Of a stretch of DNA of 64,000 nt, positions 26,353-35,527 are shown piece after piece. Position 1 is the stretch's first letter, and every line of letters starts with the position of its first letter. The notes below the pieces were generated by a model. That model did not search any database. It had not been told where the DNA came from and worked only from the letters and a program-made list of their open reading frames with translations. Source of the DNA: Burkholderia sp. Bp9142 (GTDB lineage: Bacteria > Pseudomonadota > Gammaproteobacteria > Burkholderiales > Burkholderiaceae); contig NZ_QTPP01000023.1 of NCBI RefSeq assembly GCF_003853415.1, positions 58,475-122,474 of the forward strand, written 5' to 3'. The position numbers and the translations under genes were made by a program.

Positions 26353-27426
26353 CTACGTACCGAAGCGAGCGAAGACAATGCAAACTGGGCTTCCAGTTTC
26401 AACGCGGCGGCCCGTTGCAACAGGCCGCCCGCTACCAGATTCGAGCAAGAACTGAACGATCGAATGTGAGTTTTCATTTGCTACATACAGCGTCTTGCCG
26501 TCTGGGCCCAGGCAGAGGAACCGCGGAAACGATCCTCCGGTCGGCGTCCACGCAATGTCGGTGGGGAGGCATGTGGTTGGATCGAGACAAAAGGTTGCGA
26601 TCGTATCGTGGCCTCGGTTCGTGACATACAGCGACCGGCCGTCGGCCGCGATGGCGATTCCTGCTGCACGACTCCAACCGTGGTAGTCACCCGGTATTAC
26701 CGAGACGGTGTTTACTGCCGTCAGATCACCCGTTGAATGGTTGAACAACCAGCTCGTCAAAGTCGAATCGAGCTCGTTGACGACATAAACGTATGGCCGC
26801 AAGGGGTGGAACGCCGCGTGACGTGGACCAGCGCCTTCTCGTGCCCGGGCGCATTTCACAACAGACGAGCCATCGGACAACCATCTTACGGCGAAGACAG
26901 TGTCCAGTCCCTTGTCCGGTACGATGTACCAATCACTATCGACGAAGCGTGTGCTGTAGCGGGGTACGTGATGCGGGTGGGACGATACCTGTTCAACGCG
27001 ATGGGGGCCTGGACGCCCCTCGAGCACAACGGGAAGCGAAGGAGAATTGAGCGAGCCATCGCTGGCGATCGGCACCGGCGTCAAGGATCCGGTCGCATAG
27101 CCTGCGATGACGAGCGACGAACCGTCGCGCGAAAATTCGACATGCACAGGGTTGCGTCCAACGCCAGAACGCACATTCAAGGCGCTGAGTAGCCCTGAGA
27201 CAGAATCGAACCGATAGGCGCTCACTTCGCTTTCGTCGCCATGCACCGCATAAAGCCGGTCTTGTGCCTCGCTTAACGCAAGAAAGCTCGGATTGACCAA
27301 TGGCTCAAGTGTCTGACAATGCTGCCAGCCACCCGACGGGTCGATCTCGAAAACAGAGATGCCAGTTCCTTCGGCGTTGCGTGCGCGGGTCGTTCGACAG
27401 CCTACAAAAGCGAAAGTGCGTTCCAT
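26353..27426 (-). CDS. Lactonase of the seven-bladed propeller family (6-phosphogluconolactonase-like)
   Basis: 357 residues from ATG 27426; the frame is open far upstream (to 28614) but that part is antisense to the GntR gene. Propeller repeats: NPSFLALSEAQDRLYAVHG, NPVHVEFSRDGSSLVIAGY, GPRHAAFHPLRPYVYVVNEL, GIAIAADGRSLYVTNRG and FPRFLCLGPDGKTLYVANE. The family opens sugar-acid lactones or muconolactone-type rings in the cytosol. It diverges from the double-HTH GntR regulator with a 22-bp palindrome between them, so it is a member of that regulon. The lactone hydrolysed is unknown. Confidence 0.88.
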   Translation of the reverse strand: MERTFAFVGCRTTRARNAEGTGISVFEIDPSGGWQHCQTLEPLVNPSFLALSEAQDRLYAVHGDESEVSAYRFDSVSGLLSALNVRSGVGRNPVHVEFSRDGSSLVIAGYATGSLTPVPIASDGSLNSPSLPVVLEGRPGPHRVEQVSSHPHHVPRYSTRFVDSDWYIVPDKGLDTVFAVRWLSDGSSVVKCARAREGAGPRHAAFHPLRPYVYVVNELDSTLTSWLFNHSTGDLTAVNTVSVIPGDYHGWSRAAGIAIAADGRSLYVTNRGHDTIATFCLDPTTCLPTDIAWTPTGGSFPRFLCLGPDGKTLYVANENSHSIVQFLLESGSGRPVATGRRVETGSPVCIVFARFGT

Positions 27427-27578
27427 GATTAGCCAGCCTGATCGCTGACGGCCACCTGCGGAAGCAGTATCCCGGGAGTGGCCGGTCGAGCCGGCCGTGG
27501 GAGCATCTGGTAACCGAAAAAGCCGAACATCGGGGTTTTCTCCAAGGCAAGCAGGCATTGCTTGCGTTTCGTGTTTGT

Positions 27579-27600
27579 GCATTCTATGATCATGAAACGC
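27579..27600. promoter_or_regulatory. 22-bp palindromic operator, copy 1
   Basis: Left half GCATTCTATGA, right half TCATGAAACGC; 8 of 11 positions are symmetric. It lies between the divergent lactonase and GntR genes. It is followed by AATAAG, as in copy 4. Confidence 0.7.
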
Positions 27601-27672
27601 AATAAGCAAATGCATTTGAGGCAGGTGGTTACCCTGAGCGGAGCGCCAGGGAGACTCACGAGGAGAGCGGCA

Positions 27673-28674
27673 ATGGCAAAATCGGTTGTTCACACCAGTT
27701 TGGCCTCGGCTCACGCAGCCGTGGTGAACGGCCATTTGTCGCCCGTACAAAATATGGACAGCTCTCTCGAAAGCCCGATCCTTACTCCCTTGCAGACGCG
27801 TGTCGCCCGCGAAATCATTGCCCTTGCCAGACGCGAAGATCTGGCAATTGGGGATCGATTGGCGGAATCCCTGCTTGCCGAAAAAATCGGCACGTCCCGC
27901 ACGCCGGTGAATGCAGCACTCCACCATCTGGCGACGCTCGGTGTCGTTTATTACGACGCGAATCGCGGGTTTTTCATGGCGCAGCCAGCCCGCGATGTGA
28001 CGGCGGTCGCCGAGCACTTTTTCAACGAACCCGACGATCCGCTGTACCTGAAGATCGCCGACGATCGTCTTTCGCGCCGGCTTCCTGATGTGGTCACGGA
28101 GGCCGACCTGATGCGCCAGTACGAAGTTTCGCGTAGCGAATTGCGGCGTGTGTTGTCGAGGATGCAAGAAGAGGGCTGGCTGGAGCGGCAGGTCGGGCAT
28201 GGTTGGCAATTCATGCCGATGATTGATTCGGTGGACGCGTATGAAGAGAGCTACTTGTTCCGCGCCTCTATCGAGCCGACCGGTGTTATGTCCCCGATGT
28301 TCAAAGCAGATCGCGTGGAACTGGAGGAGTTGCGCCGGCGGCAGGAGTTCATTGCCGGCTCCGGCTACCTCACGATGAACTCGGTCGAGCTTTTCGAGGC
28401 CAACAGCGAGTTTCACGAAACGATCGCGAAATGGTCTGGCAACCGCTTTATTGCCCAATCCGTCCGTCGCATGGACCGCTTGCGTCGCCTTGTCGAGTAT
28501 CGGCAGGCAAGAGCTCGCAAGCCGCGCCAGGGACAAGCGAAGGAACACCTTGCCATCCTGGATGCAATCGCCCAAAACGATCTGCTTAAGGCCGCCACGC
28601 TGCTTCGGGAGCATATCGATGGCGCGCGCCGGGCGAAGGTGCGCGCTCAGGAGGTGTTCCCCGAAGAATCGTGA
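27673..28674 (+). CDS. GntR/FadR-type regulator with two winged-helix domains
   Basis: 333 residues from ATG 27673 (AGGAGAG upstream); 37 more open codons would span the operator. Two successive winged helices are visible: LQTRVAREIIALARREDL with the recognition segment EKIGTSRTPVNAALHHLA (about 38-105), then VTEADLMRQYEVSRSELRRVLSRM (about 118-185). An FCD effector domain with metal-type histidines follows (NSEFHETIAKWSGN, KEHLAILDAI, LREHIDG). Most GntR proteins have one DNA-binding domain. The doubled head fits the unusually long 22-bp operator found at four places around it. It ends just before a strong terminator. Confidence 0.9.
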   Translation: MAKSVVHTSLASAHAAVVNGHLSPVQNMDSSLESPILTPLQTRVAREIIALARREDLAIGDRLAESLLAEKIGTSRTPVNAALHHLATLGVVYYDANRGFFMAQPARDVTAVAEHFFNEPDDPLYLKIADDRLSRRLPDVVTEADLMRQYEVSRSELRRVLSRMQEEGWLERQVGHGWQFMPMIDSVDAYEESYLFRASIEPTGVMSPMFKADRVELEELRRRQEFIAGSGYLTMNSVELFEANSEFHETIAKWSGNRFIAQSVRRMDRLRRLVEYRQARARKPRQGQAKEHLAILDAIAQNDLLKAATLLREHIDGARRAKVRAQEVFPEES

Positions 28675-28691
28675 ATCTGAACAGGTGAGAG

Positions 28692-28718
28692 ACGCCGCGA
28701 GATCAACGGCGTTTTTTT
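28692..28718 (+). terminator. Intrinsic terminator after the GntR gene
   Basis: ACGCCG and CGGCGT form a stem around CGAGATCAA, followed by seven T residues. It separates the regulator from the MFS gene, which therefore needs its own promoter next to operator copy 2. Confidence 0.85.
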
Positions 28719-28730
28719 AAAACCAAAAGT

Positions 28731-28752
28731 GCATTTTGTGATCACAAAACAC
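28731..28752. promoter_or_regulatory. 22-bp palindromic operator, copy 2
   Basis: Left half GCATTTTGTGA, right half TCACAAAACAC; 9 of 11 positions are symmetric. It lies 13 bases after the terminator and 54 bases before the MFS start. Confidence 0.7.
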
Positions 28753-28806
28753 TTAAAGCGGTTTCGGCGACAGGCTCGATACCGCCAGAGCAGCTGGAGA
28801 CAAATC

Positions 28807-30108
28807 ATGTCGTATCGCCGAGGATGGATCGCCGTCTTCCTGTTTTCCCTCTCCATGATCAATTACATGGATCGGATTGCTCTTTCGATCGCGGCAAAGC
28901 CGATCGAACACGAGTTCCACCTCTCCGCGGTGGGCATGGGTTACCTGTTCTCTTCGTTTATCTGGAGTTATGCACTATTTCTTCTGCCGATGGGTTTCCT
29001 GGTTGACCGATTTGGTACCAAGCGAATGGCTGGGATCGGGATCTTCGTCTGGTCCGCAGCGACAGCTCTGACCGGCGCCGCGACGAGTTTTGCGAGCCTG
29101 ATTACTGCGCGCCTGGTGATGGGGGCGGGTGAGTCGACCAGCAACCCAGTCGGGGGCAAGGTCATTCGCCAATGGATCCCGGCAGGTGAACGCGGGATGG
29201 TCACGTCGATGTTCAATAGCGGCTCGTATGCTGGCCCGGCCATTTGTTCGGTGCTCCTCGGCGCATTGGTTGCGGCCTTCGGGTGGCGGCTCTCGTTCGT
29301 TATCGCTGGAGGCATCGGCTTCGTGTGGCTCGCGGCGTGGCTCGCTTTCTTCAATTCTCCGGAAAAGGTGCGGTGGTTGCAGTCAGACGAGAGAGCGAAG
29401 ATTCTTCGCGAGCGCAGCTCGACCCCGGTCGTTGTCGACGAAGAGGACGCGAGTACCGCCGGCGGCCTGCGCACGCTGCTCCGGTCGCGCACACTTTGGG
29501 GTTTGGCGATCACGCAAGGCTGTAATGTCTATACGCAATATCTTTTCCTGACGTGGCTGCCGAGCTATCTGCAGTCAACGCGACATCTGACGCTGGCCCA
29601 CACGGGCGCTATCGCAGCGGTTCCTTATGCCGCGGCAGTGCTGTTGTGCATCGGTGTCGGCCGACTCAGCGATCGACACTTGAAAAAGAGCGGTGTTGGA
29701 TCCGGTCGGCGCCGCAACGCGGTTGCAATGGCGATGCTCACGGGCTCTGCAATCTTGGCTGTCCCGTTCATCTCGAGTCTCGCCACGCTGCTGGTGGTTT
29801 TTTCGATCGCGCTGGCAGGGATTGCGTCGACGACCTCGCTGAACTTTGCTCTGCTGAACGATCTGCTGCCGAGTGCCAAGCACGTAGCCAAAGCAATGGC
29901 GTTCGTGGTGGTTGGGGGGAATATTTTCGGAATGATCGCTCCGATCGCGACGGGCTACGTGATTCAAGCCACGGGCAGCTACGATTGGGCGTTTGGGATT
30001 GCCGGCCTTCTCCTCCTCGTTGGTGCGGTAGTTGTGATGACTATGACTCGTTCGCCGGTAGTTGGCCAGAGTTCCCACACGCAGGCTCCAGCTTCCGCAC
30101 ACTCGTGA
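28807..30108 (+). CDS. MFS permease, anion:cation symporter (ACS) type
   Basis: 433 residues from ATG 28807, with GGAG upstream. Start region RRGWIAVFLFSLSMINYMDRIALSIA is typical of the ACS family (glucarate, phthalate, 4-hydroxyphenylacetate carriers), as is GFLVDRFGTKRM after helix 2. Twelve hydrophobic segments. A palindromic operator directly upstream places it in the GntR regulon, so it likely imports the sugar acid or aromatic acid degraded by the lactonase/dehydrogenase genes. Confidence 0.9.
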   Translation: MSYRRGWIAVFLFSLSMINYMDRIALSIAAKPIEHEFHLSAVGMGYLFSSFIWSYALFLLPMGFLVDRFGTKRMAGIGIFVWSAATALTGAATSFASLITARLVMGAGESTSNPVGGKVIRQWIPAGERGMVTSMFNSGSYAGPAICSVLLGALVAAFGWRLSFVIAGGIGFVWLAAWLAFFNSPEKVRWLQSDERAKILRERSSTPVVVDEEDASTAGGLRTLLRSRTLWGLAITQGCNVYTQYLFLTWLPSYLQSTRHLTLAHTGAIAAVPYAAAVLLCIGVGRLSDRHLKKSGVGSGRRRNAVAMAMLTGSAILAVPFISSLATLLVVFSIALAGIASTTSLNFALLNDLLPSAKHVAKAMAFVVVGGNIFGMIAPIATGYVIQATGSYDWAFGIAGLLLLVGAVVVMTMTRSPVVGQSSHTQAPASAHS

Positions 30109-30335
30109 TCTGCAGGGGCGGGCGAGTTGTGGCGTCCGGTCATTTCAGCACCGGAAGGTCAATTGCACGCTCGCTGGTGACCGGCCCTACAGAGCTGAAG
30201 CGATGCGCAATCTCGCGTTCGCGAAGTCTCCCGGCGTCAATGATGTCCGTAAGAGTCTAGCCAACGCCGTATTGACGTCATCGTTTCGATATAGGCGCAT
30301 TCTGCGCACGGTTGAGCTACAACGACACGCTACGT

Positions 30336-30813
30336 TTACCGACGGTCCAAAAAGGCCATTACGGCATCGCGTGATCGAAGAACTCGCTTGTCTGCCCCAT
30401 AGTCGTCAAACAGTTTCTGGTCGCCAATGTACGAGCTCGGTCCCTGACGGCTGTGATACGTCGAAGCCCAATCCAACAACGCTGCGAATGCAGCCGCGTC
30501 TCCTCCACGACGTATACCGCGTTGGCGAATGTTCTCAACACATTCCGCTTCGTTGAGACACAGCCAGACCAGTACGGCAGAGTCAGTACGGATCTCGTTG
30601 GCGAGAGAGCCGTAAATTCCTTCAATCACCCAGCAGTTGTACGGCCTCGTTGCGCGCACGGGCAACGTTGTACCCGCCGGGAAGCCAATGAATCGAATCC
30701 AAGTCTATACAGGGTGATCCCATGCGATTAGCAACTCGTTGGGCAAGCCAGCTTTTTCCCGAGCCCGAATTCCCCACTATCAGCGTTCTTAGCAAATTCA
30801 TGCGGCGACTCAT
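30336..30813 (-). pseudogene. P-loop NTPase (adenylate-kinase/FlaR-like), frameshifted
   Basis: The first part (30813 down to 30622) reads LLRTLIVGNSGSGKSWLAQRVANRM with a clear Walker A, then IDLDSIHWLPGG. The expected continuation CWVIEGIYG...LVWLCLNEAE appears in another frame (30665 down to 30336). One frameshift near 30640 therefore splits the gene. Family members are small, about 170-180 residues, matching the joined length. It is either a decayed gene or a sequencing error. It abuts the IS66 remnant. Confidence 0.75.
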
Positions 30814-31330
30814 TTCGTGGAGCGCCGTGGCTGTTCGACGCGAGCGGTTGACGGCAGCGCCGGTGCCACAGTCCCCGACATGAACTCATCAATGCAGTTG
30901 ACCGGATGATCAGCGATGCGCTTGAGCATATAGGCGAGATACGCCTCGGGATTGATGCCGTTCAGGCGTACGGTGCGGATTAAACTATACATCCCGAGGC
31001 ACGTTCGCCACCGGAGTTGGAGTCGGCATACAGTCAGTTTCGCCGTCCGAGAGCGATGCCGCGCAGCACTCGCGCGGCGCTCGTATTTCCGATTTCCACG
31101 CGCCCGTAACTGCAGTAGTAAATGAGCGCCGGCTAGCGATTTAGCGCGTACCGGATTGCCTTGATCGTGTTCTACGTCGCGGAGAGCGTGGCAAGAGTTG
31201 CGTTGAACCGCCGCTTCATGTCGTTGAGCTGCGGCACCCCCAGCTCTTTGCGCACGCGCCAGCGTTCGTTAGGCGGTTCGCCGTGGATCTGGTCCTCAAT
31301 CGTGTACAGCGCGCCGATCCGCTGCAGCGC
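30810..31330 (-). mobile_element. IS66-family transposase (TnpC) C-terminal remnant
   Basis: Minus-strand translation gives RIGALYTIEDQIHGEPPNERWRVR, then IRYALNR, YGRVEIGNTSAARVLRGIALGRRN, NSGGERAS and YSLIRTVRLNGINPEAYLAYMLKRIADHP. This is the characteristic end of IS66 TnpC. In-frame stops (after the Thr of LSAT, after ALNR, after GRRN) and a frameshift before YSLIRT show it is dead. No intact ends or accessory IS66 genes were seen. Homology may continue beyond 31330. Confidence 0.85.
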
Positions 31331-31570
31331 GTCACTAGCGAACGTGCAGTGCCTGGTGTCCCGCTGTAGCCGAAACAGCGCTTCACGGTGGCTTCGTACG
31401 TATGGTCAAGCCCGTCGGACTTCGAAAGTCGAACGTATGGACTTTTCCTTGAGAAGAGAGGTGAAGGCAATCGCAGAGCGACACGGGGATTTGAAGACCG
31501 CATACGCGAATGCGCAGCGTCAGGTCATGGAACAGGACGGATCGAGGGTCGTGTTGAGGGAAATGGAAGG

Positions 31571-31593
31571 ATCCCTGCCTCGTCGGCAGGGAT
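31571..31593. terminator. Hairpin downstream of the aldehyde dehydrogenase gene
   Basis: ATCCCTGCC and GGCAGGGAT, exact 9-bp arms with a five-base loop, about 20 bases beyond the ALDH stop on the minus strand. The following minus-strand sequence has only scattered T residues. Confidence 0.5.
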
Positions 31594-31613
31594 TCTTTGA
31601 GACGACGCGCGGC

Positions 31614-33005
31614 TTACTTGGGCCGGACCGTCCAGTAGGTTCGGGTATTCGTAAACTCGCGAATACCCGCCGTTGCGAGTTCTCGGCCATACCCAGACTT
31701 CTTCGTTCCACCGAATGGTACGCGGGCGTCGGATGCTGTCATCGCATTGATGAACGCTGCGCCGGTCGTAACACCCTTGGCAATAGCGAGCGCCCGATCT
31801 GTCGACGCCGACCAGATGCTGATCGACAAACCGAAATTGGTCGCGTCGGCCAAACGGATTGCATCGCCATCGTCTTTAGCGACAGCAATAACGGCGAGCG
31901 GGCCGAAGGTTTCTTCATCGAACGCCGCGACGCCTGGTGCAGTGTTCCCAATGACCGTGGGCGCGTAAAAATATCCCGGGCCGTCGATTGCCTTGCCGCC
32001 GGTAAGCAACTTCGCGCCCGCTTCGAGCGAACGCTTGACTTGGCTATCGAGCGCATCTCGCAGATCTGCTCGAGCGAGGGGCCCCATGTAGGTGCCCGAG
32101 TCGGTTGGGTCGCCGACTACGATGGCGTCAACCTTCTTCACGAACTGCTCGGTGAAGGTCTCGGCAATCGCCTCCGAAACGATGAAGCGTTTTGCGCACA
32201 CGCAGCTCTGGCCGGCGTTGTTGAAACGAGCCTTGACAGCCGCCTCGACCGCCCGCGGGACGTCTGCATCATCGAGTATGACGAATGCGTCAGAGCCGCC
32301 GAGCTCAAGTACCGACCGCTTGGATTCGCGCCCCGCCGCGGCGCCGACGGCGGCTCCAGCGCGGTTCGAGCCGGTCAGGGTCACAGCAGCGATGCGGTCG
32401 TCACGAATAAGGGTGTCAATGACCTGGGGAACGTTTGGTTCGGCGACGACCAAGGTGATGACGAGATTCTTCGGAAATCCAGCGTCGACGAAAAGCTGTT
32501 CGAGGGCCAACGCACAACCTGTTACGTTCGGCGAGTGCTTGAGGACCACACCGTTTCCAGCGGTCAGCGACGGGATCGCGAAGCGCATGACTTGCCATAC
32601 GGGGAAATTCCACGGCATGACTGCCAGTATGAGGCCGATGGGTTCGTAGCTCACCCACGCGTCGACTCCCTCGATGTTGACTTGCTCGTCGCCGAGAATG
32701 CGTTCCGCATTGTCAGCGTAGTAGAGCGCAGTAACGGCGGATTTCTCTACTTCGCCCGCAGCTTCCGCCGCGATTTTGCCCATCTCGATGGTTACGAGTT
32801 GGCTAAGTGAAGCGCTTTGGCGTCGGAGTTCCTCGGCGAGCCGCCGGACGGCAGCGACGCGTTGAGCGAGCGGTGCTTTGCCCCAAGACTGGGCCGCGGC
32901 ATGGCCAGCTGCCACGGCATCGTCAATGCGTTCGGCGCTCCAGCTTTGATAGGTTTCGAGTGCCTCGCCGTTGACTGGATTAACGGTAGTGATTTCAAGT
33001 GTCAT
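31614..33005 (-). CDS. NAD(P)-dependent aldehyde dehydrogenase (succinate-semialdehyde type)
   Basis: 463 residues from ATG 33005, preceded by AAGGA; a TTG five codons upstream is also open. Active-site glutamate in VLELGGSDAFVI and catalytic cysteine in NNAGQSCVCAKRF. Other signatures are MPWNFPVWQVMRFA and FGGTKKSGYGRELA. It oxidises an aldehyde to the acid; the GGSD variant and overall pattern resemble GabD/SSADH proteins. Last gene of the leftward cupin-Ldh-ABM-ALDH unit controlled from operator copy 3. Confidence 0.93.
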   Translation of the reverse strand: MTLEITTVNPVNGEALETYQSWSAERIDDAVAAGHAAAQSWGKAPLAQRVAAVRRLAEELRRQSASLSQLVTIEMGKIAAEAAGEVEKSAVTALYYADNAERILGDEQVNIEGVDAWVSYEPIGLILAVMPWNFPVWQVMRFAIPSLTAGNGVVLKHSPNVTGCALALEQLFVDAGFPKNLVITLVVAEPNVPQVIDTLIRDDRIAAVTLTGSNRAGAAVGAAAGRESKRSVLELGGSDAFVILDDADVPRAVEAAVKARFNNAGQSCVCAKRFIVSEAIAETFTEQFVKKVDAIVVGDPTDSGTYMGPLARADLRDALDSQVKRSLEAGAKLLTGGKAIDGPGYFYAPTVIGNTAPGVAAFDEETFGPLAVIAVAKDDGDAIRLADATNFGLSISIWSASTDRALAIAKGVTTGAAFINAMTASDARVPFGGTKKSGYGRELATAGIREFTNTRTYWTVRPK

Positions 33006-33063
33006 GACTTGATCCTTCAAATTCTTCTATGACCGCACGCATTGCTTGCACGCGGCAGCATGA

Positions 33064-33366
33064 TTAAGCGTGGTGGAAGAGTTGGGTGCACAGCGTGTTG
33101 ACCTGGCTACCCTTCACCACGCATCGGTCGGCTGCTTCGCGCCACTTGGCGAAATGCGGTGCGGCTCGGTGCGCGTCAATCGCCGCGTCGTCTTCGTAAA
33201 GTTCGTAGAACATGAAATGGAGAGGATCCTTGATGTCCTGCGTCACGTCGAAATACTTGCAGCCGGCCTCGTCGGAGAACGTGCGAGTCGCGTTCTCCTT
33301 GATGGCGTCGAGAAAGTCTTCGAGGCGTTCCGGATGGACCTTCAGGGAAACGATAAGCGCGATCAT
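33064..33366 (-). CDS. Antibiotic-biosynthesis-monooxygenase (ABM) domain protein
   Basis: 100 residues, a single ferredoxin-like ABM module: LIVSLKVHPERLEDFLDAI, FDVTQDIKDPLHFMFYELYED and AHRAAPHFAKW. Relatives act as quinol monooxygenases, haem-independent oxygenases or autoinducer-processing enzymes (YgiN, LsrG). It lies 17 bases after the Ldh gene and 58 before ALDH. The role in this pathway is unknown; it may handle a reactive enol or quinol intermediate. Confidence 0.85.
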   Translation of the reverse strand: MIALIVSLKVHPERLEDFLDAIKENATRTFSDEAGCKYFDVTQDIKDPLHFMFYELYEDDAAIDAHRAAPHFAKWREAADRCVVKGSQVNTLCTQLFHHA

Positions 33367-33382
33367 TCAATGCTCCTGGGTG

Positions 33383-34438
33383 TTAAGCGTGCGCGGAAAT
33401 GGGCAGTGGGGTGCCAGTTTCTTCGGCGAGTTTGCTCATGCTTTGCCAAGTATTGTCCGCAAGCGTGATTCCGGTCTCACGCAGTTTCTCGGTGTTGCGG
33501 TCCTCAAGCTCGCCCGGGAAGAAGATTTCTTCTACGCCATGGGCTTTCGGCACGTCCTTGATCTCATCGATCAGGGTCTCCATGCGACGTTCAAATTCTG
33601 CGACCGGCATCATCGACTTGATGTCGATCGTGATCAGCAAATGGCCGCAGCCGCTTGGCTTCGTGGCGTCGTATGGACCAACGACGTTTGACCCGAAGTG
33701 GCTACCGGTAAGAACGCCAGCAAGCACGTCCATCATGAACGAAATGACGTACCCTTTATGCCCGGCCATCGGCAATATGAGGCCGTGAATCGCCTTGCTG
33801 GCGTCGGTCGTCGGAACACCCTGCTCGTCGGCAGCCCAGTTGTCGGGGATTGGCACTCCTCGCTCCGCGGCGAGGTAGATTTTGCCCCGAGCGACCGCGG
33901 TATTGGCGATATCCATCACCGCGACGCCACGGCGGCCTCCCGGTGCAGCGATCGACCACGGATTGGTGCCGACACTTTTTTCGCGGCCTCCCCATGGCGC
34001 CATCGCAGGACTGGCATTGGTTGCGAGGAATGCAACACACCCCGCCTTGGCGGATTCGCGCGTGAAATACGCGGCCGTGCCGAAATGGTTCGAATTGCGT
34101 ATGCCGACTGCACTAATACCGTATTGGCTCGCACGCTCGATACCGAGTTGTATGGCCGACGCCGTCAGCACCTGACCGATGCCGTGACGCCCGTCGAGAA
34201 TCGAGACAGCACCGCCATCAAGCACTTTCTCAGGTGCGGTCACGGCGGTCATTACGCCGGTGCGAAGGCGCCCAACGTACCAGGGAAGGCGCAACATCCC
34301 GTGAGAAGAGTGACCCCAAAGCTCCGCCGTGACTAGACTGTCGGCCAGCAGGTGCGCGTCTTGTCGAGGAACGCCCAAGGTTTCCAGAATTGCCGTACCA
34401 AATGCGGTGAGCTCTTCTGCTTGAACGGTGAATGGCAT
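33383..34438 (-). CDS. Malate/L-lactate (Ldh/YiaK/AllD) family oxidoreductase
   Basis: 351 residues, usual family length. Signatures: DAHLLADSLVTAELWGHSSHGMLRLPWYV, GISAVGIRNSNHFGTAAYFT with the catalytic histidine, TNPWSIAAPGG and MAGHKGYVISFMMDVLAGVL. This NAD(P)-dependent family, unrelated to classical MDH, acts on 2-hydroxy/2-oxo acids such as malate, ureidoglycolate, sulfolactate or 2,3-diketogulonate. With a lactonase and ALDH in the same regulon it likely oxidises a hydroxy acid released from a lactone. Confidence 0.9.
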   Translation of the reverse strand: MPFTVQAEELTAFGTAILETLGVPRQDAHLLADSLVTAELWGHSSHGMLRLPWYVGRLRTGVMTAVTAPEKVLDGGAVSILDGRHGIGQVLTASAIQLGIERASQYGISAVGIRNSNHFGTAAYFTRESAKAGCVAFLATNASPAMAPWGGREKSVGTNPWSIAAPGGRRGVAVMDIANTAVARGKIYLAAERGVPIPDNWAADEQGVPTTDASKAIHGLILPMAGHKGYVISFMMDVLAGVLTGSHFGSNVVGPYDATKPSGCGHLLITIDIKSMMPVAEFERRMETLIDEIKDVPKAHGVEEIFFPGELEDRNTEKLRETGITLADNTWQSMSKLAEETGTPLPISAHA

Positions 34439-34644
34439 TTGAATCTCCTGATGATGCCGACAATCTAGGTGGCAATGCTGGACCCGAGGGGGAGTCGCTG
34501 TCGCGTGCCTGGAAGCGCCAATTGGCGCCCAGCAAGCCGCGACGCGTCGTATAGCGGTGCAGAAATGAACAGGTTCGAGAATTCACGACGCACGACGCAA
34601 CGGGTGACTATCGAGCCTGGACTCGGTTATCTCGAGGCACTCGA

Positions 34645-35064
34645 TCAGTGCTTACCATGCTCCGCAGAGACCGGATTCGTCTGGCCCGTGGCCGTCAGCG
34701 TGCGGGTCGCTTCCGGTGTGGCGTAAATCCAGAGAATCTTCATCGGATTCGTTTTCGAGAGGTTGCGGAAGCGGTGATTGACGTTGGGCGGAATGAACGT
34801 GACGTCGTGAGGTTTCAACTGGTACTCCAGACCATCGATGTCGAGAATTGCATCACCCTCCATGAGGACCACGCTTTCCTGGCAGTTGTGGCTATGGAAG
34901 GGGATCTCCACGCCCGGATCAAACGAGGTGTATCCCGTGATGAAGCTTGTCGTGCCCAGGTCGCGCGACACGAGGGGCGTTGTGCGGGCGCCGCCGCCGC
35001 GCTCATGCGTCAGCAGAGTTTCCGGCTTGAGAAGGGCCGCGCCCGAGGGGGTCTTCATGGTCAT
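34645..35064 (-). CDS. Cupin-domain protein
   Basis: 139 residues from ATG 35064 (GGAG upstream); 29 more codons are open. Cupin motif 1 is FHSHNCQESVVLMEGDAILDIDG and motif 2 is FIPPNVNHRFRN, giving the usual His/Glu metal site. Small single-domain cupins serve as isomerases, dioxygenases or sensors. It is the first gene downstream of the perfect palindrome (copy 3), and 206 bases separate it from the Ldh gene. Confidence 0.87.
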   Translation of the reverse strand: MTMKTPSGAALLKPETLLTHERGGGARTTPLVSRDLGTTSFITGYTSFDPGVEIPFHSHNCQESVVLMEGDAILDIDGLEYQLKPHDVTFIPPNVNHRFRNLSKTNPMKILWIYATPEATRTLTATGQTNPVSAEHGKH

Positions 35065-35208
35065 GCTGCCTCTCCGATCAAAAAATGGGGGCGCCGCGTA
35101 TGCTGACGCCAAGGTTGATATGGGGAGACGGGCATCCAGTGCGCGCCCCACATGACGCCGCTTTCCGATAGGGGGCTAGCACGAAGCCCGTCGTGAGATT
35201 TGAGTATA

Positions 35209-35230
35209 GCGTTTTATGATCATAAAACGC
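35209..35230. promoter_or_regulatory. 22-bp palindromic operator, copy 3 (perfect)
   Basis: Left half GCGTTTTATGA followed by its exact reverse complement, 145 bases before the cupin start. It is the best-preserved copy and defines the consensus half-site GCRTTYTATGA. Confidence 0.8.
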
Positions 35231-35527
35231 AATCGGATGTGCGGCTGCTCAGTGTTTACACCGTCTCGAACGCTGTTCCTTACAGGTTTGAAGGACATGG
35301 TCGCATTTGCTATCGGATGCCTTCGCGTTCAATGTGGTGCGATCTGCTGCAGGACGGTGGGACAGGTGCGATCATATGATTCGCCCATTTTTGTAGGCTG
35401 GCGCTAGAACTCCCGCTCCTCCTGTCACGGCTTCCGGCGAGTGCGGTGCGTCGGTAGAGCATGTATCGTCGAGTGCGCCACTCGCTGGCGTTTCCGCGCC
35501 AGCGAGGTGGATTAATCATCGAGCCGA
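35231..35527. other. Gene-free stretch between operator copy 3 and porin remnant
   Basis: Short open frames on both strands show no family pattern. Nothing could be supported. Confidence 0.4.

Noticed and set aside
26353..28614. A 753-codon minus-strand frame covering both the lactonase and the opposite strand of the GntR gene
   Set aside because: Only the part up to 27426 shows propeller repeats; the rest is antisense to a well-supported regulator. The lactonase start was set at 27426.
31439..31600. A plus-strand frame beginning MDFSLRREVKAIAERHGD
   Set aside because: It looks somewhat coding-like but is short, overlaps the hairpin at 31571 and the end of the ALDH gene, and matches no family I recognise.
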